Shown: positions 1-9,188 of the stretch, one piece after another
Position numbering within the stretch: the first letter of the stretch is position 1
How the letters are laid out: each line of letters begins with the position of its first letter
Assembly: GCF_013608025.1 (NCBI RefSeq)
Contig: NZ_VDLV01000008.1
Location: 182,110 to 246,109 of the forward strand
Length of the DNA stretch: 64,000 nt
Source: Pseudomonas brassicacearum subsp. neoaurantiaca
GTDB lineage: Bacteria > Pseudomonadota > Gammaproteobacteria > Pseudomonadales > Pseudomonadaceae
Direction: 5' to 3'
Made by a program: the position numbers and the translations under genes
The notes under the pieces: generated by a model
Databases searched by the model: none
What the model was told of the DNA's origin: nothing
The model's input: the letters and a program-made list of their open reading frames with translations, nothing else

Positions 1-3000
1 GTATCCGCCTTCGGTAGCAATGATATCCTCGAGATTTTCGGGCTGCTTCCACTGGGTCGACCAACTTGCCTTGCCCGCCACCACGGTCCGCTGCCTACGG
101 GATAAATCTTTCCTGCTTCGGTCATAGATCATGAAGATGTCGCCTTGCTCCGCCAGCGGCAGCAATGTCAGGTCGGTCATGTTCTTGATCGAGTCGGGCC
201 AGCCGCGGTAATGCTTCGGTCTTGGCGAAGGGCGGATGATCAGCCGATCGCTGCGGCGAATCCAGGCCATGTCCCGGGACGTATCATCGATCTTCCAGCA
301 GATCGACACGAAGGGAGCCGGTTGCCAAGTAACGGTATCAAACGTGTTTTCGCTGCCGAGGGAAGGTGAATAGACATAACCGTCGCCAAGCACTTGTGCC
401 CAATCGCCCAGGAATTCGCTGGCGCTGAGGAGCGGCTCCAACTCGGCATCCAACTTCTTGATGATTGAACTGAGCAGCAATTGCTCCTCATGAATGACAT
501 AAGCCGCCTCGTAGCCACCGCCGCCCTGGCGGGTCGTTTGCTGTACGACGTGGATCACGCCCTGCGCGTCCGCCTCGATGCTTTTAATAACGGTAGTCGC
601 ACTCAGTGAATCCCAGAGCCAGTAGTGTCGGATCAACAACCCGGTCGTAGCGTCGACCTGCCAGATCCTCACATCCTGCGGGTTGTAGAACCAGGCATAG
701 CCACCCGCCACCGCCCCAAGCACCGCTTCATCGGCACCCGGTATTTCTTCGCGAATGCAAAGGAAGCGATCTTCCCGGGCGTCGTACCAAGCCGTGATGT
801 ATCGGGGCTCGCCCGGTTTCTCGAAAGGAACCTGGTAGTCGTGAACCGGTGTATAGGGCATCACCAGACGGTGCTGTCGAGCGAGGGTCTTGAGGTGCTC
901 CCTCAATGCCTGGCGATCCATGCCCGATGGCACCGCATCTTCGACGACGTTGAGCTGGCGTGTACCCAGATCCGCTTGGAACGTTCGTTGGTCGGCGGCC
1001 CGGAGCAGGACGTCATGGCGTCCCGTTCCGGTGAACGCCATCTGGACATCGCCGATGAACAATTTGCCGTAACGCTCGATCCTGATATCGCTTTCCCGAG
1101 CCCATGCGGCGTCCAGCACCCAAGTCGAGTCCAGTGATCGCGACGCATCGAGGGTCAGGCTCACCCCCGGATTGAGCAGCAATGTGCATCGCTTGCCGGC
1201 TCCCTGGATCCGATAAGCGATTTTTCCATGCCAACTGGCAGGCAGAACAGGCACCACCAGCGAACGATCGGTCCCGTCGAGCAGTACTTCAATTGCGGTT
1301 GGGCGATAGTCCGGGTCGAAAAGGCGATGGAGAATGTATTCACTCGGAAACGAATAGAAAGAGAACAGAAACAGCCATCCGCCATCCGCGTTCTTTTTCT
1401 CCAGGCGCCGTGCAATGTCGAAACCGGTATCGTGCCGTTGGTTGGCAAACGGCAGCGCCTTGTATTCATAGCGATAGCAGGTTTGCGGCGTGCAGGGCAG
1501 CATGATGGCCTGGCCGGGGCCCGGCGTGAAGCTGACCCGACGTGGCAGGTTCAGCTCCCGACCGATGTCGATCGCCCTCTGGTAATCGTTAGCAAATGTC
1601 GGCACACCGAAATGATCACGCAGCGGATAAAGCTTGGGGCTGTCCATCGTCAGCACGGCGTTGACCAAGTCCACGGTCTGGACGATCAGCGAGGGGCGCG
1701 GCATCCAGGTGCCATGGACAGTGTTGAACTGGTAGGCCTGAAGATGAGCGTTCGCCACTTCGTCGAAAAACAGCCCGACCTGCTTGGCCTCCTCGGCAAT
1801 GGTGGCAAACCCCTGAGCCAGTGCCGCCGCGCCCACCGCCAATCCTCCAAGCATCACCGAGGCACCACCGAGCACCGCCCCCACCGTGGTGGCGCCGGCA
1901 ACATAAGCGCCGACCGACAACGCCAGGCTGGCCGAGTCGAAAGCCAGTTGAGTACCGAACTGAGTCCGTTCAACTTCGTTTTGTGCCGTGGATAATTGAT
2001 AAATGTCGAACCCGACATTCGCCAACTGCAGCAGCCCCCCTGTCGCTTCGTTCAAACTGATCCCTACTGAAGCCTTGACCACAGGCGCGACCGTACGGGC
2101 GATCAACTTCTCTTCCGCCAGCGCCTGCCGGACCAATGTCACCAGCCCCGCGATATCCACGACGTTGCCATGCACCAGCTGCGCGTAATTGACATAGGCA
2201 TGCAGCCGGACCGCCCAGCTGAGGCGACGGCCAGCGTCTTCCCGCCCCCGTAGAGCGTTCATCAGCGCTTGTATGGCAAAACCGGCATTCAGGGTATGGA
2301 CGCTGCCCACTTCAGTGGGATCGCTTGAAACGGCAGGACGGTTGGCCAAGACCGAAAACAGCTCCGACAAGTAGCTTTTTATCCGCAGGAGCCGGTGGTC
2401 TCGAGTGTTTATCCTTATCGCTCGCTCGGGATGGGCGGGATCAACCATGGACATCCGGTACGACCCATCCGGCATGATCTCCAAGGTATCGAACAGCGGC
2501 ACAAGGTCCGAGGGCAATGCGTTCGCCTGCTCCAAGTGAGTCGTCACCTCAGCGATCTGCTGCGCCAACCAGTGGCCATCCAATGCCGACAGGCAACTGC
2601 CGAGCCGAGGATTTTTCTGGAGTGATTGCCCTCGGGCGCTGGCAATTCGCTGCTTTAAAGGAACGGACGGCTGCCCAGGCAATGCGCCCGGCTTCAGCAG
2701 TCGCGAGACCTTCATTTCGCCCGGCAATGCCAGGTCCGCGACCCGCGCGCCATCCAATTCGACCAAGTCGAAAGTGGGACGCGTCGCATCGCCATACGCG
2801 GCGTAATAACGCGCCATGTCCTGCTCAAGAAAGAACTGCTCCAGCGCCTGCTTGAACACGGTCGAGTCTGCGAATTCAAATACGCCAAAATTCGGATCGT
2901 AGAAGTGATAGGTATCGCGCTCGCTCTCAAACGTCTTGGCCACCAGCATGGCGTGGTTGTCCGAGTTGAGCATCAGCGTAGCGGTGGTGGTCCTGGCCGC

Positions 3001-5760
3001 CAGCCTCTGGACCACTTCGCCCAGGTCCGAGCGTGCCAGCGCGCTGCCTACATCAGCGACCTGAACGTCACGCAACGACTCCATCAGGCTCAGGAAAGAC
3101 ACCGAGTCGCTTGCCTCAGGCTCGATAACCCCGAGGAAGAATCGTTCTCGCAAGGTATTGGCCGCAGCCTTGTCCACCGACAGGGCTGCCGCCATCGCCA
3201 GGGCGAGGGGATAACAACGCCCGCCCACCCGGTCGCCCTCGCCCTGAAGCAGCAAGTCCTGCGGCACGAGCTTGGCCGTGCCGGCTTCAAAAACGTCCAG
3301 GACGAGACCGATGCGCTCGATGATCCCGACACGGTGCTCCAATTTCGCCGCCTGCTGGATCCGCGCCACATATTTGCCCAACTGGCGCAATGTCAGCGGC
3401 TTTTGCAGCGCGACCTTCTTCAACGCCAGCGCTGTTTCGTCATGCTTCGATGGATAATCGGCCGCACTGGCGAGTCCGGCCAGGAAAGCGGGCGCCCGCT
3501 GCTGATATAACGCGCGCTCGATTGTCGCGTACCCCCCGGCGGTGCCCGATTTCCTGAAAGTGTTGACCAGGTTCTCCAGCCTCGGACGAGCCGCATCGAA
3601 AGTGCGGTTGTCCACCGCCTCGGCGCCGGTCAACGCAGCCAGCAGCAGACGTTGCAAGGGACTCAACTGAGCGATGTCGAAATGATCTTCGGCGAGCCGG
3701 TTCAAGAGCTCGGCGGTAGACAACTGTTGCGTCTGTGGATCGCTCAATGACGCAGGGGGCAACACAGCAGCGCTTTGGGCGAGGATCGACTGACGCTCAT
3801 CAAAGCCCAGGGGGATGGCCTTCTTGAACGTCACCACGCCGCTGTGGCCGCGATTCATCGCTTGCATGAAGGGCTCACCCAACTCATCGGCCAGGTGTTG
3901 CAGCAGATCGGTGGACAAGACGTGGCGGCCCTCGATCACCGGCCAGCCCTCGTCGAATTGCAGGGTACGGTATTTGAGCAGCTCGGCCATCTCACCCGCA
4001 TAACGGGCCTTGAACTGACCTTCTTGCCAGCGTTGCTTCTCGTTCTCGAGCCATTGCCCGAGGTCGCTCTCGTTCTCCTTCCAGGAGTGATCCAGCTCCT
4101 CTTCGGTGGCCCGATTGACGGTAGCGAAGTCCGGAATGACAGCTGCCACTTGCCACTTCTCAGCGATGCCAGGCGTGAAATGCGCTCTTTGATAAGCCGC
4201 CATCCCCTCGCGCATGGCGCTGGGGCCGGTCAGATAGATTGTCACTTCGCTCTGGGGCCGAATGCCGTCGCTGTAGTAGGTGGCGGCAGCCTCCACCAGA
4301 AAAGCCGCGGCCAATTCCACTTCCGGCGCCAGCTCATGAAAAGCACCGAGCGCCTTCGTGGCCGCCTGCTGTGCAAGATCAATCATGGCCTTGACGTCGG
4401 TCAGGGCAACGTTTTGCTCATCAGCCAGGCGCGCGGTGGCGTCGACGATTTCGTAATTGAGCCGGAACCGATCGAGCACAGCCTGGAGCATCGCGGACCC
4501 AGGGTGGGCTATCAGGAATGCGTTACTCAAGGAATTCCGTACGGCAACCGCTCGCAGTTCGTCCGGGCGCGCCAGACGCTCCACCGGCGTACGGAAAACA
4601 CGCTCCAACCCGGGTTGGCTATTGGCGAAACGCTCGAGCGCTACGCGATGCTCCGACGGGATCATCTCGAAATAATTCGTGTATCGATCACGCAACGCCT
4701 GCCGGCCAGGCATCCACTCGGGGTTTCGATCAAGCATCAACTGCAGCACCCCCAGACGCGCATCCGCCTGGAATTCACGGATGTCCACCCCGCCTAACGC
4801 TTCCAACAAGGGCGGCAGGTTATCGACATCGGTGTAACTGCCGCCTTCGGCGAACAAGGCTTCGATGCGCACCACATCGGAGGCTGCGGCAAAGTTGCCG
4901 CGCAGGCTGATTTCACGCTCGTAGATGTCCTTCAACTGCAGGGATACTTCACCGCCGGCCAGGTCGCGCAGGGCCAGGTGATCTCCAGCCAGCGCCTGCA
5001 GGCTGAGCTGGTTCGTGTTCCTCAGTACCGTCAACCGAGCCTTATCCTGACCATAGGCCCGCACCAACAAATCGATTCTCGCCTCGTCGGCGCTACCACC
5101 GTTTTCCACGGCCTTCTTGATATGCGCGTACATCTGCTGTTTCAGAACAATGACCCGTTCTTCATAACGGTCGCCCAGCACCAACCCATCGACACTGCTC
5201 TGCCCGCCATGGAGCATGGCATCGGCCTTGGCGGCCTCGACAATGATCCGATTGGTTTCATAAGCGAGCAACGCATCGCTGTCATGCCAAAGGCTGAGGC
5301 GATAACCCTCCGCACCCATCACCTGTTTCCAGATATTGATGTAGTCACGCTGAATCGCCCCGACACCGCCGCCAAGCCAGACGAAATGCAGGTTCTTCGG
5401 CACTTCGGTGGCGGGCTGTTTCAACTGCACAATGCTGTTGGACAGGCGCGCTTCGAAGTGCTCTATGGTGCTGTAGATGTGTGCAACGTCCGCGGCCGCT
5501 CCGGGGCTCGACGGTGGTTCAGCCGCACGACGCCGTCGGCTGGCGCCCTGCAAGGTTCCCAAGGCTTGCTTGAGCAAGCCCAGCGGCTCGAGCATTTGTG
5601 GGGAGTCCAACAAGGCAATACAACCGAAGTAGTACCGAAGCACCGCATCATAAGTGGCAGTGTCTTTGTACGAAATCAATGCCCGTTCAAGATCCTTCAG
5701 TTTCAACAAACCCATAAAATCGACGTAGCTGTCCGTCGATGAAAACTTAGATTCACTCAT
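1..5760 (-). CDS. Large TcdA/TcdB- and lymphostatin-like glycosyltransferase toxin (3' end outside window)
   Basis: The frame is open from the ATG at 5760 to base 1 (1920 codons) with no stop, so the C-terminus is missing. Residues 121-131 read PKNLHFVWLGG, the start of a TcdA/TcdB-type glycosyltransferase fold. A conserved block at 290-315 ends in the DXD motif (Asp311, Asp313), which in this family binds metal and UDP-sugar. Further on, Cys848 (GGRCYPLA), His936 (DNHAMLV) and Asp955 (FYDPNFG) form a Cys-His-Asp set like the C58 (YopT/lymphostatin) proteases. Residues about 1281-1320 are a Gly/Ala/Val-rich hydrophobic stretch followed by sequence typical of the TcdA/TcdB pore-forming region. 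By family knowledge such proteins enter host cells and glycosylate host GTPases; target and host are unknown here. No signal peptide is visible. Family and domain calls are firm for the glycosyltransferase and pore region, moderate for the protease. FitD/Mcf-like toxins share only the pore part. Confidence 0.88.
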   Translation of the reverse strand, partial: MSESKFSSTDSYVDFMGLLKLKDLERALISYKDTATYDAVLRYYFGCIALLDSPQMLEPLGLLKQALGTLQGASRRRRAAEPPSSPGAAADVAHIYSTIEHFEARLSNSIVQLKQPATEVPKNLHFVWLGGGVGAIQRDYINIWKQVMGAEGYRLSLWHDSDALLAYETNRIIVEAAKADAMLHGGQSSVDGLVLGDRYEERVIVLKQQMYAHIKKAVENGGSADEARIDLLVRAYGQDKARLTVLRNTNQLSLQALAGDHLALRDLAGGEVSLQLKDIYEREISLRGNFAAASDVVRIEALFAEGGSYTDVDNLPPLLEALGGVDIREFQADARLGVLQLMLDRNPEWMPGRQALRDRYTNYFEMIPSEHRVALERFANSQPGLERVFRTPVERLARPDELRAVAVRNSLSNAFLIAHPGSAMLQAVLDRFRLNYEIVDATARLADEQNVALTDVKAMIDLAQQAATKALGAFHELAPEVELAAAFLVEAAATYYSDGIRPQSEVTIYLTGPSAMREGMAAYQRAHFTPGIAEKWQVAAVIPDFATVNRATEEELDHSWKENESDLGQWLENEKQRWQEGQFKARYAGEMAELLKYRTLQFDEGWPVIEGRHVLSTDLLQHLADELGEPFMQAMNRGHSGVVTFKKAIPLGFDERQSILAQSAAVLPPASLSDPQTQQLSTAELLNRLAEDHFDIAQLSPLQRLLLAALTGAEAVDNRTFDAARPRLENLVNTFRKSGTAGGYATIERALYQQRAPAFLAGLASAADYPSKHDETALALKKVALQKPLTLRQLGKYVARIQQAAKLEHRVGIIERIGLVLDVFEAGTAKLVPQDLLLQGEGDRVGGRCYPLALAMAAALSVDKAAANTLRERFFLGVIEPEASDSVSFLSLMESLRDVQVADVGSALARSDLGEVVQRLAARTTTATLMLNSDNHAMLVAKTFESERDTYHFYDPNFGVFEFADSTVFKQALEQFFLEQDMARYYAAYGDATRPTFDLVELDGARVADLALPGEMKVSRLLKPGALPGQPSVPLKQRIASARGQSLQKNPRLGSCLSALDGHWLAQQIAEVTTHLEQANALPSDLVPLFDTLEIMPDGSYRMSMVDPAHPERAIRINTRDHRLLRIKSYLSELFSVLANRPAVSSDPTEVGSVHTLNAGFAIQALMNALRGREDAGRRLSWAVRLHAYVNYAQLVHGNVVDIAGLVTLVRQALAEEKLIARTVAPVVKASVGISLNEATGGLLQLANVGFDIYQLSTAQNEVERTQFGTQLAFDSASLALSVGAYVAGATTVGAVLGGASVMLGGLAVGAAALAQGFATIAEEAKQVGLFFDEVANAHLQAYQFNTVHGTWMPRPSLIVQTVDLVNAVLTMDSPKLYPLRDHFGVPTFANDYQRAIDIGRELNLPRRVSFTPGPGQAIMLPCTPQTCYRYEYKALPFANQRHDTGFDIARRLEKKNADGGWLFLFSFYSFPSEYILHRLFDPDYRPTAIEVLLDGTDRSLVVPVLPASWHGKIAYRIQGAGKRCTLLLNPGVSLTLDASRSLDSTWVLDAAWARESDIRIERYGKLFIGDVQMAFTGTGRHDVLLRAADQRTFQADLGTRQLNVVEDAVPSGMDRQALREHLKTLARQHRLVMPYTPVHDYQVPFEKPGEPRYITAWYDAREDRFLCIREEIPGADEAVLGAVAGGYAWFYNPQDVRIWQVDATTGLLIRHYWLWDSLSATTVIKSIEADAQGVIHVVQQTTRQGGGGYEAAYVIHEEQLLLSSIIKKLDAELEPLLSASEFLGDWAQVLGDGYVYSPSLGSENTFDTVTWQPAPFVSICWKIDDTSRDMAWIRRSDRLIIRPSPRPKHYRGWPDSIKNMTDLTLLPLAEQGDIFMIYDRSRKDLSRRQRTVVAGKASWSTQWKQPENLEDIIATEGGY

Positions 5761-6133
5761 TAACAACACATCCATTTATTGTAGAGGAACAACTGGGGCG
5801 GCTGGCCAGATAACCGGCAAACAACCAAACATCAAAATTTGCTAACCATTCCCAAGAATAAAGTTATTCCCAGACAAAGTTACACCCATCGAAAAAACTA
5901 CTTAAGTTCAAAACGAAAAAGAAAATAACCCACTTCTTTATCAACACACAACTAACAAGCCAGCCCAACAATTTCCAAATAAAACCCACGGCCATTATTA
6001 CGCGCCAAGCACTTATACCGAGCACTCCAACTATTAAAGAAACTTCATCACATCAACTTAACAGGCGGCGCGCAATGGCCTTGGCCATTGGAAGTATCCA
6101 ATTGACGGCGGTCCGAACAGACCGCCGGGTTCA
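5761..6133. other. AT-rich intergenic region upstream of the toxin gene
   Basis: This stretch separates the toxin gene (reading away to the left) from the 3' end of cobJ. Roughly 5761-6055 is visibly A/T-rich compared with the GC-rich genes around it and holds no convincing reading frame. A perfect 8-bp hairpin (6106-6113 with 6120-6127) lies just beyond the cobJ stop. It has no T-run on either side, so it is at best a weak terminator for the cob operon. No clear -35/-10 pair was found for the toxin gene. Confidence 0.6.
5768..5777 (-). promoter_or_regulatory. Ribosome binding site overlapping an RsmA/RsmE-like motif
   Basis: On the minus strand the ten bases read AAATGGATGT, with GGATG ending 8 bases before the toxin ATG, so it serves as the Shine-Dalgarno sequence. 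The same bases match the RsmA/RsmE consensus (A/U)CANGGANG(U/A) at every position except the C. Binding there would block translation, which would place the toxin under Gac/Rsm control. Seen: motif and position. Inferred: regulation. Confidence 0.4.
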
Positions 6134-7843
6134 TCAAAGCGGTTTGTCGCCATACCAGCGCGGTGTGTACACCCATTCCCCCCCTTCGGCGCGAGGAAAT
6201 ACGCAGGTCGTAGAGGAGCCGACCAGCACCATGGTGCGCATGTCGACCTGCTCTGGGGTCAGTTGCCCCAAGGTGGTGACACGCAGGGTCTGGCCAGGCC
6301 GGCCGATATCGCGCCCCAAGACCACGGGTGTCTCGGGAGTCCGATGTTGCGCGACAATCTCCAGCGCCCGCCCCAATTGCCACGGGCGGGAACGCGAGAT
6401 CGGGTTGTAGAACGCCAGGGCCAGGTCGGCTTCGGCCGCCAGGTCCAGGCGCTTCTCGATGATCGACCACGGTTTGAGGTTGTCCGACAGCGACATCACG
6501 CAGAAATCATGCCCCAGCGGTGCGCCGGCCTGGGCGGCCGTGGCCAGGGAGGCCGAGACGCCCGGCAGGATTTGCAGGTCGACGCTGTGCCAGCGCGGAT
6601 CGCTGGACTCATGTAGCGCTTCGAGTACCGCCGCCGCCATGGCGAATACGCCTGGGTCGCCCGAGGAAACCACCACGACGGATCGCCCCTCGGCGGCCAG
6701 CTCGAAAGCATGTCGGGCGCGCTGCATCTCTTCACGATTGTCGGTGCAATGTTGCACCTGGTCGGCACGCAAAGGCCCGGCCATGCGCACATAGGTCTCA
6801 TAACCCAGCACGTCGTTGGCACGGTCAAGTTCGGCGCGTACGGCCGGCACCATCAGCTCGGCCGCGCCGGGGCCAAGACCGATCACCACCAAGCGCCCTC
6901 GCGCACGGCCGATCTGTTGTGGATCGAGGGGTTGTGCAGCCACGGTAATGACAACGTCGCCCGAGACCTGAGGGGATACCCGTTGGCCCATGGCATCGCC
7001 CAGCCACTGCGCCACATTGTCGTTGGCCGTAACGAAGCGCAGCGGCACGCCCAGGGCCGACGCAGCTTGCTGCAACTCGGAGCGCGCCATGTCGGTATCC
7101 GCCGCCAACAGGCACGCCACCGATTGCATCGCGAGTCCGGCCTGGGCCAGCGCTTGCTCAATGGAGGCTAATACATCCGTCGCGCCGGCGCTCACTGCGA
7201 CCACGATATTGCGCGGATAGATGCGCAACTCGTTCACCGCCGGCACTCCCGCCGTACTGTCGATACGAATCGCCAACCGTGCCTGTGCATCTTGCGGCAA
7301 CTGCGCCTGGTCCAGCCACGGCGCCGCGCCTTCGATACGCACCGGTTCACCGGCCAGCAGGTCGGAGACGAAACGCTTGCCCTGCTCCAGGTCGCCGAGG
7401 CGGTAGCCGCTTGGCGGATTGAGCAGGCACGTGCCGAAACGCAATTCGCCGCTGGTAGTGATGGCCGGCGCGACTTGCAGCGCCGCCGCGATTTCACGGG
7501 CCATGGCATTCACACCGCCCAGACCGCCCAACAGCGGCACCACGGCGCTGCCATCCGCGGCTACCGCCAGCACCGGCGGCTCGGCGCCTTTTTCCAGCAA
7601 CAGCGGCGCCAGGGTACGGATGACGATGCCCGCCGCGCACAGGGCGATGATCGGTGTGTCTTGCTGATAGAGCTCGCGCAATGTTGCGCCGAACTCAGTG
7701 TATTGCCGGTCACTGCCCTCGACCCGGCCGGCGAGGCCGTGGATCAAGGCTTCGGGATAACACTGCTGGATTCGCCGGGCCGTCGCCAGGCTGCCCTGGC
7801 CGAGGATGACAATTGCCGGAACCGTTGAAGTCATCCCTGCCAC
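6134..7843 (-). CDS. cobJ: CbiG-CobJ fusion: precorrin-3B C17-methyltransferase
   Basis: The 569-residue protein has two parts. Residues 1 to about 310 resemble CbiG (motifs [14 protein letters not shown] and [16 protein letters not shown]). Residues from about 317 ([10 protein letters not shown]) to the end are a SAM-dependent methyltransferase of the CobJ/CbiH type, with [15 protein letters not shown] and the late GRDIGRPGQ block. The enzyme methylates C17 of precorrin-3B with ring contraction in corrin synthesis. It is the last gene of the minus-strand run cobG-cobH-cobI-cobJ. The ATG at 7843 overlaps the end of cobI by 13 bases; a second ATG (Met4, 7834) is also possible. Fusion of CbiG and CobJ is common in Pseudomonas. 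What the CbiG part does in an oxygen-dependent pathway is unclear. Confidence 0.93.
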   Translation of the reverse strand: MAGMTSTVPAIVILGQGSLATARRIQQCYPEALIHGLAGRVEGSDRQYTEFGATLRELYQQDTPIIALCAAGIVIRTLAPLLLEKGAEPPVLAVAADGSAVVPLLGGLGGVNAMAREIAAALQVAPAITTSGELRFGTCLLNPPSGYRLGDLEQGKRFVSDLLAGEPVRIEGAAPWLDQAQLPQDAQARLAIRIDSTAGVPAVNELRIYPRNIVVAVSAGATDVLASIEQALAQAGLAMQSVACLLAADTDMARSELQQAASALGVPLRFVTANDNVAQWLGDAMGQRVSPQVSGDVVITVAAQPLDPQQIGRARGRLVVIGLGPGAAELMVPAVRAELDRANDVLGYETYVRMAGPLRADQVQHCTDNREEMQRARHAFELAAEGRSVVVVSSGDPGVFAMAAAVLEALHESSDPRWHSVDLQILPGVSASLATAAQAGAPLGHDFCVMSLSDNLKPWSIIEKRLDLAAEADLALAFYNPISRSRPWQLGRALEIVAQHRTPETPVVLGRDIGRPGQTLRVTTLGQLTPEQVDMRTMVLVGSSTTCVFPRAEGGEWVYTPRWYGDKPL

Positions 7844-8565
7844 CGTTCGCCAGGGACAATGATCAGCGAGAAATATGGGGAAGACATCGGTTCGACTTCA
7901 TCCAACGGCACGATCTTTTGATTGGCCATGGTTGCCCGTTCGACGTACAACGCTCGTCCGTCCATGCCCAGCTCCTGAAGCACCTGGCGAACCTTGGGGA
8001 AATTGCGCCCCAGCTTCATGATGACGGCGGCGTCGGCGTCGGCCAGGCGGCGCTTGAGTTCTTCGTGGGGCAATACGCCCGAAAGCACCGACAGGCTCTG
8101 GTTGCGATAGACCAGCGGCGCACCGAGCACAGAGGCACCACCAAGCATCGAGCAGACGCCCGGGATGACTTCGGCATCGTAGCGCTCGGCCAAACGATCG
8201 TGCAGGTACATGTAGGAGCCGTAGAAGAACGGGTCGCCCTCGCAGATCACCGCTACGTCGCGACCGGCATCCAGGTGCACGGCCAATTGCTCGGCGGCGG
8301 TGTCGTAGAAATCGGCGATCACTTGCTCGTAGGACAATGGCGCCGGCAGTACCTCAGTCGTGACCGGATAGACCAACGGCAGCAATGTCTGCGCTTCCTG
8401 CAAATGGGCCTCGATGATGCCGAAGGCGTTGCCCTTCTTGCCCTTGGCGACGAAGTACGCCACGACGGGCGACTCGCGCAGCAAGCGCAGGGCCTTGACC
8501 GTAATCAGTTCCGGGTCACCGGGGCCTACGCCGAGGCCGATCAGACGTCCAGGCTGCTGCATCAT
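7831..8565 (-). CDS. cobI: Precorrin-2 C20-methyltransferase
   Basis: This 244-residue SAM methyltransferase opens with [24 protein letters not shown], the glycine-rich signature of the tetrapyrrole methylase family. It carries CobI-type blocks such as [20 protein letters not shown] and [17 protein letters not shown]. It converts precorrin-2 to precorrin-3A, the step that commits uroporphyrinogen-derived material to corrin. Length is normal for CobI. Its start overlaps the end of cobH by 4 bases and its end overlaps cobJ, so it is translationally coupled within the operon. Confidence 0.95.
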   Translation of the reverse strand: MMQQPGRLIGLGVGPGDPELITVKALRLLRESPVVAYFVAKGKKGNAFGIIEAHLQEAQTLLPLVYPVTTEVLPAPLSYEQVIADFYDTAAEQLAVHLDAGRDVAVICEGDPFFYGSYMYLHDRLAERYDAEVIPGVCSMLGGASVLGAPLVYRNQSLSVLSGVLPHEELKRRLADADAAVIMKLGRNFPKVRQVLQELGMDGRALYVERATMANQKIVPLDEVEPMSSPYFSLIIVPGERWQG

Positions 8566-9188
8566 TCAATCTCCGTAGCGAGGGCGTTGACGGCGGCGGC
8601 GGCCATGGCGCTACCGCCCAGGCGGCCTTGCATGATCACGAACGGCACGCCACGGCTGTCGGCCGCCAGCGCCGCCTTGGATTCGGCAGCCCCGACAAAA
8701 CCCACCGGGAAGCCAAGGATCAGGGCCGGTTTTGGCGCGCCGGCGTCGAGCATTTCCAGCAAATAGAACAGCGCGGTCGGCGCGTTGCCGATGACCACGA
8801 CGCTGCCTTCCAGATGCGGTCGCCACAGCTCCAGCGCCGCCGCCGAGCGGGTGTTGCCCAGCTCGCGGGCCAACGCCGGCACACTGTCGTCGCGCAAGGT
8901 GCAGATCACCTCATTATTGGCTGGCAAACGGGCCCGGGTCACACCCTCGGACACCATCCGCGCGTCGCACAGGATCGGCGCACCGGCGGCCAGCGCCTGG
9001 CGTCCAGCCGTGCCCGCGCCTTCGGAAAACTGCAGGCCGTCGATGGCCTCGACCATGCCGCAGGCGTGGATCACCCGCACGGCGAGCTTCTCCAGATCGG
9101 CCGGAATGCGCGCCAGGTTGGCTTCGGCGCGGATGATCGCGAAGGAATTGCGATAGATCTCCTGACCGTCGCGGATGTAATCAAGCAT
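8562..9188 (-). CDS. cobH: Precorrin-8X methylmutase
   Basis: The 208-residue protein matches CobH/CbiC throughout. The catalytic histidine is His41 in [10 protein letters not shown], and [12 protein letters not shown] and [17 protein letters not shown] follow as in the family. It moves the C11 methyl group to C12, giving hydrogenobyrinate. It overlaps cobG upstream by 8 bases and cobI downstream by 4, so all four genes form one tight operon. Confidence 0.95.
   Translation of the reverse strand: MLDYIRDGQEIYRNSFAIIRAEANLARIPADLEKLAVRVIHACGMVEAIDGLQFSEGAGTAGRQALAAGAPILCDARMVSEGVTRARLPANNEVICTLRDDSVPALARELGNTRSAAALELWRPHLEGSVVVIGNAPTALFYLLEMLDAGAPKPALILGFPVGFVGAAESKAALAADSRGVPFVIMQGRLGGSAMAAAAVNALATEIE

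Noticed and set aside
3775..4797. Plus-strand frame of 340 codons inside the toxin region
   Set aside because: Antisense to the toxin frame, which shows clear homology across the same bases; no domain in the plus frame.
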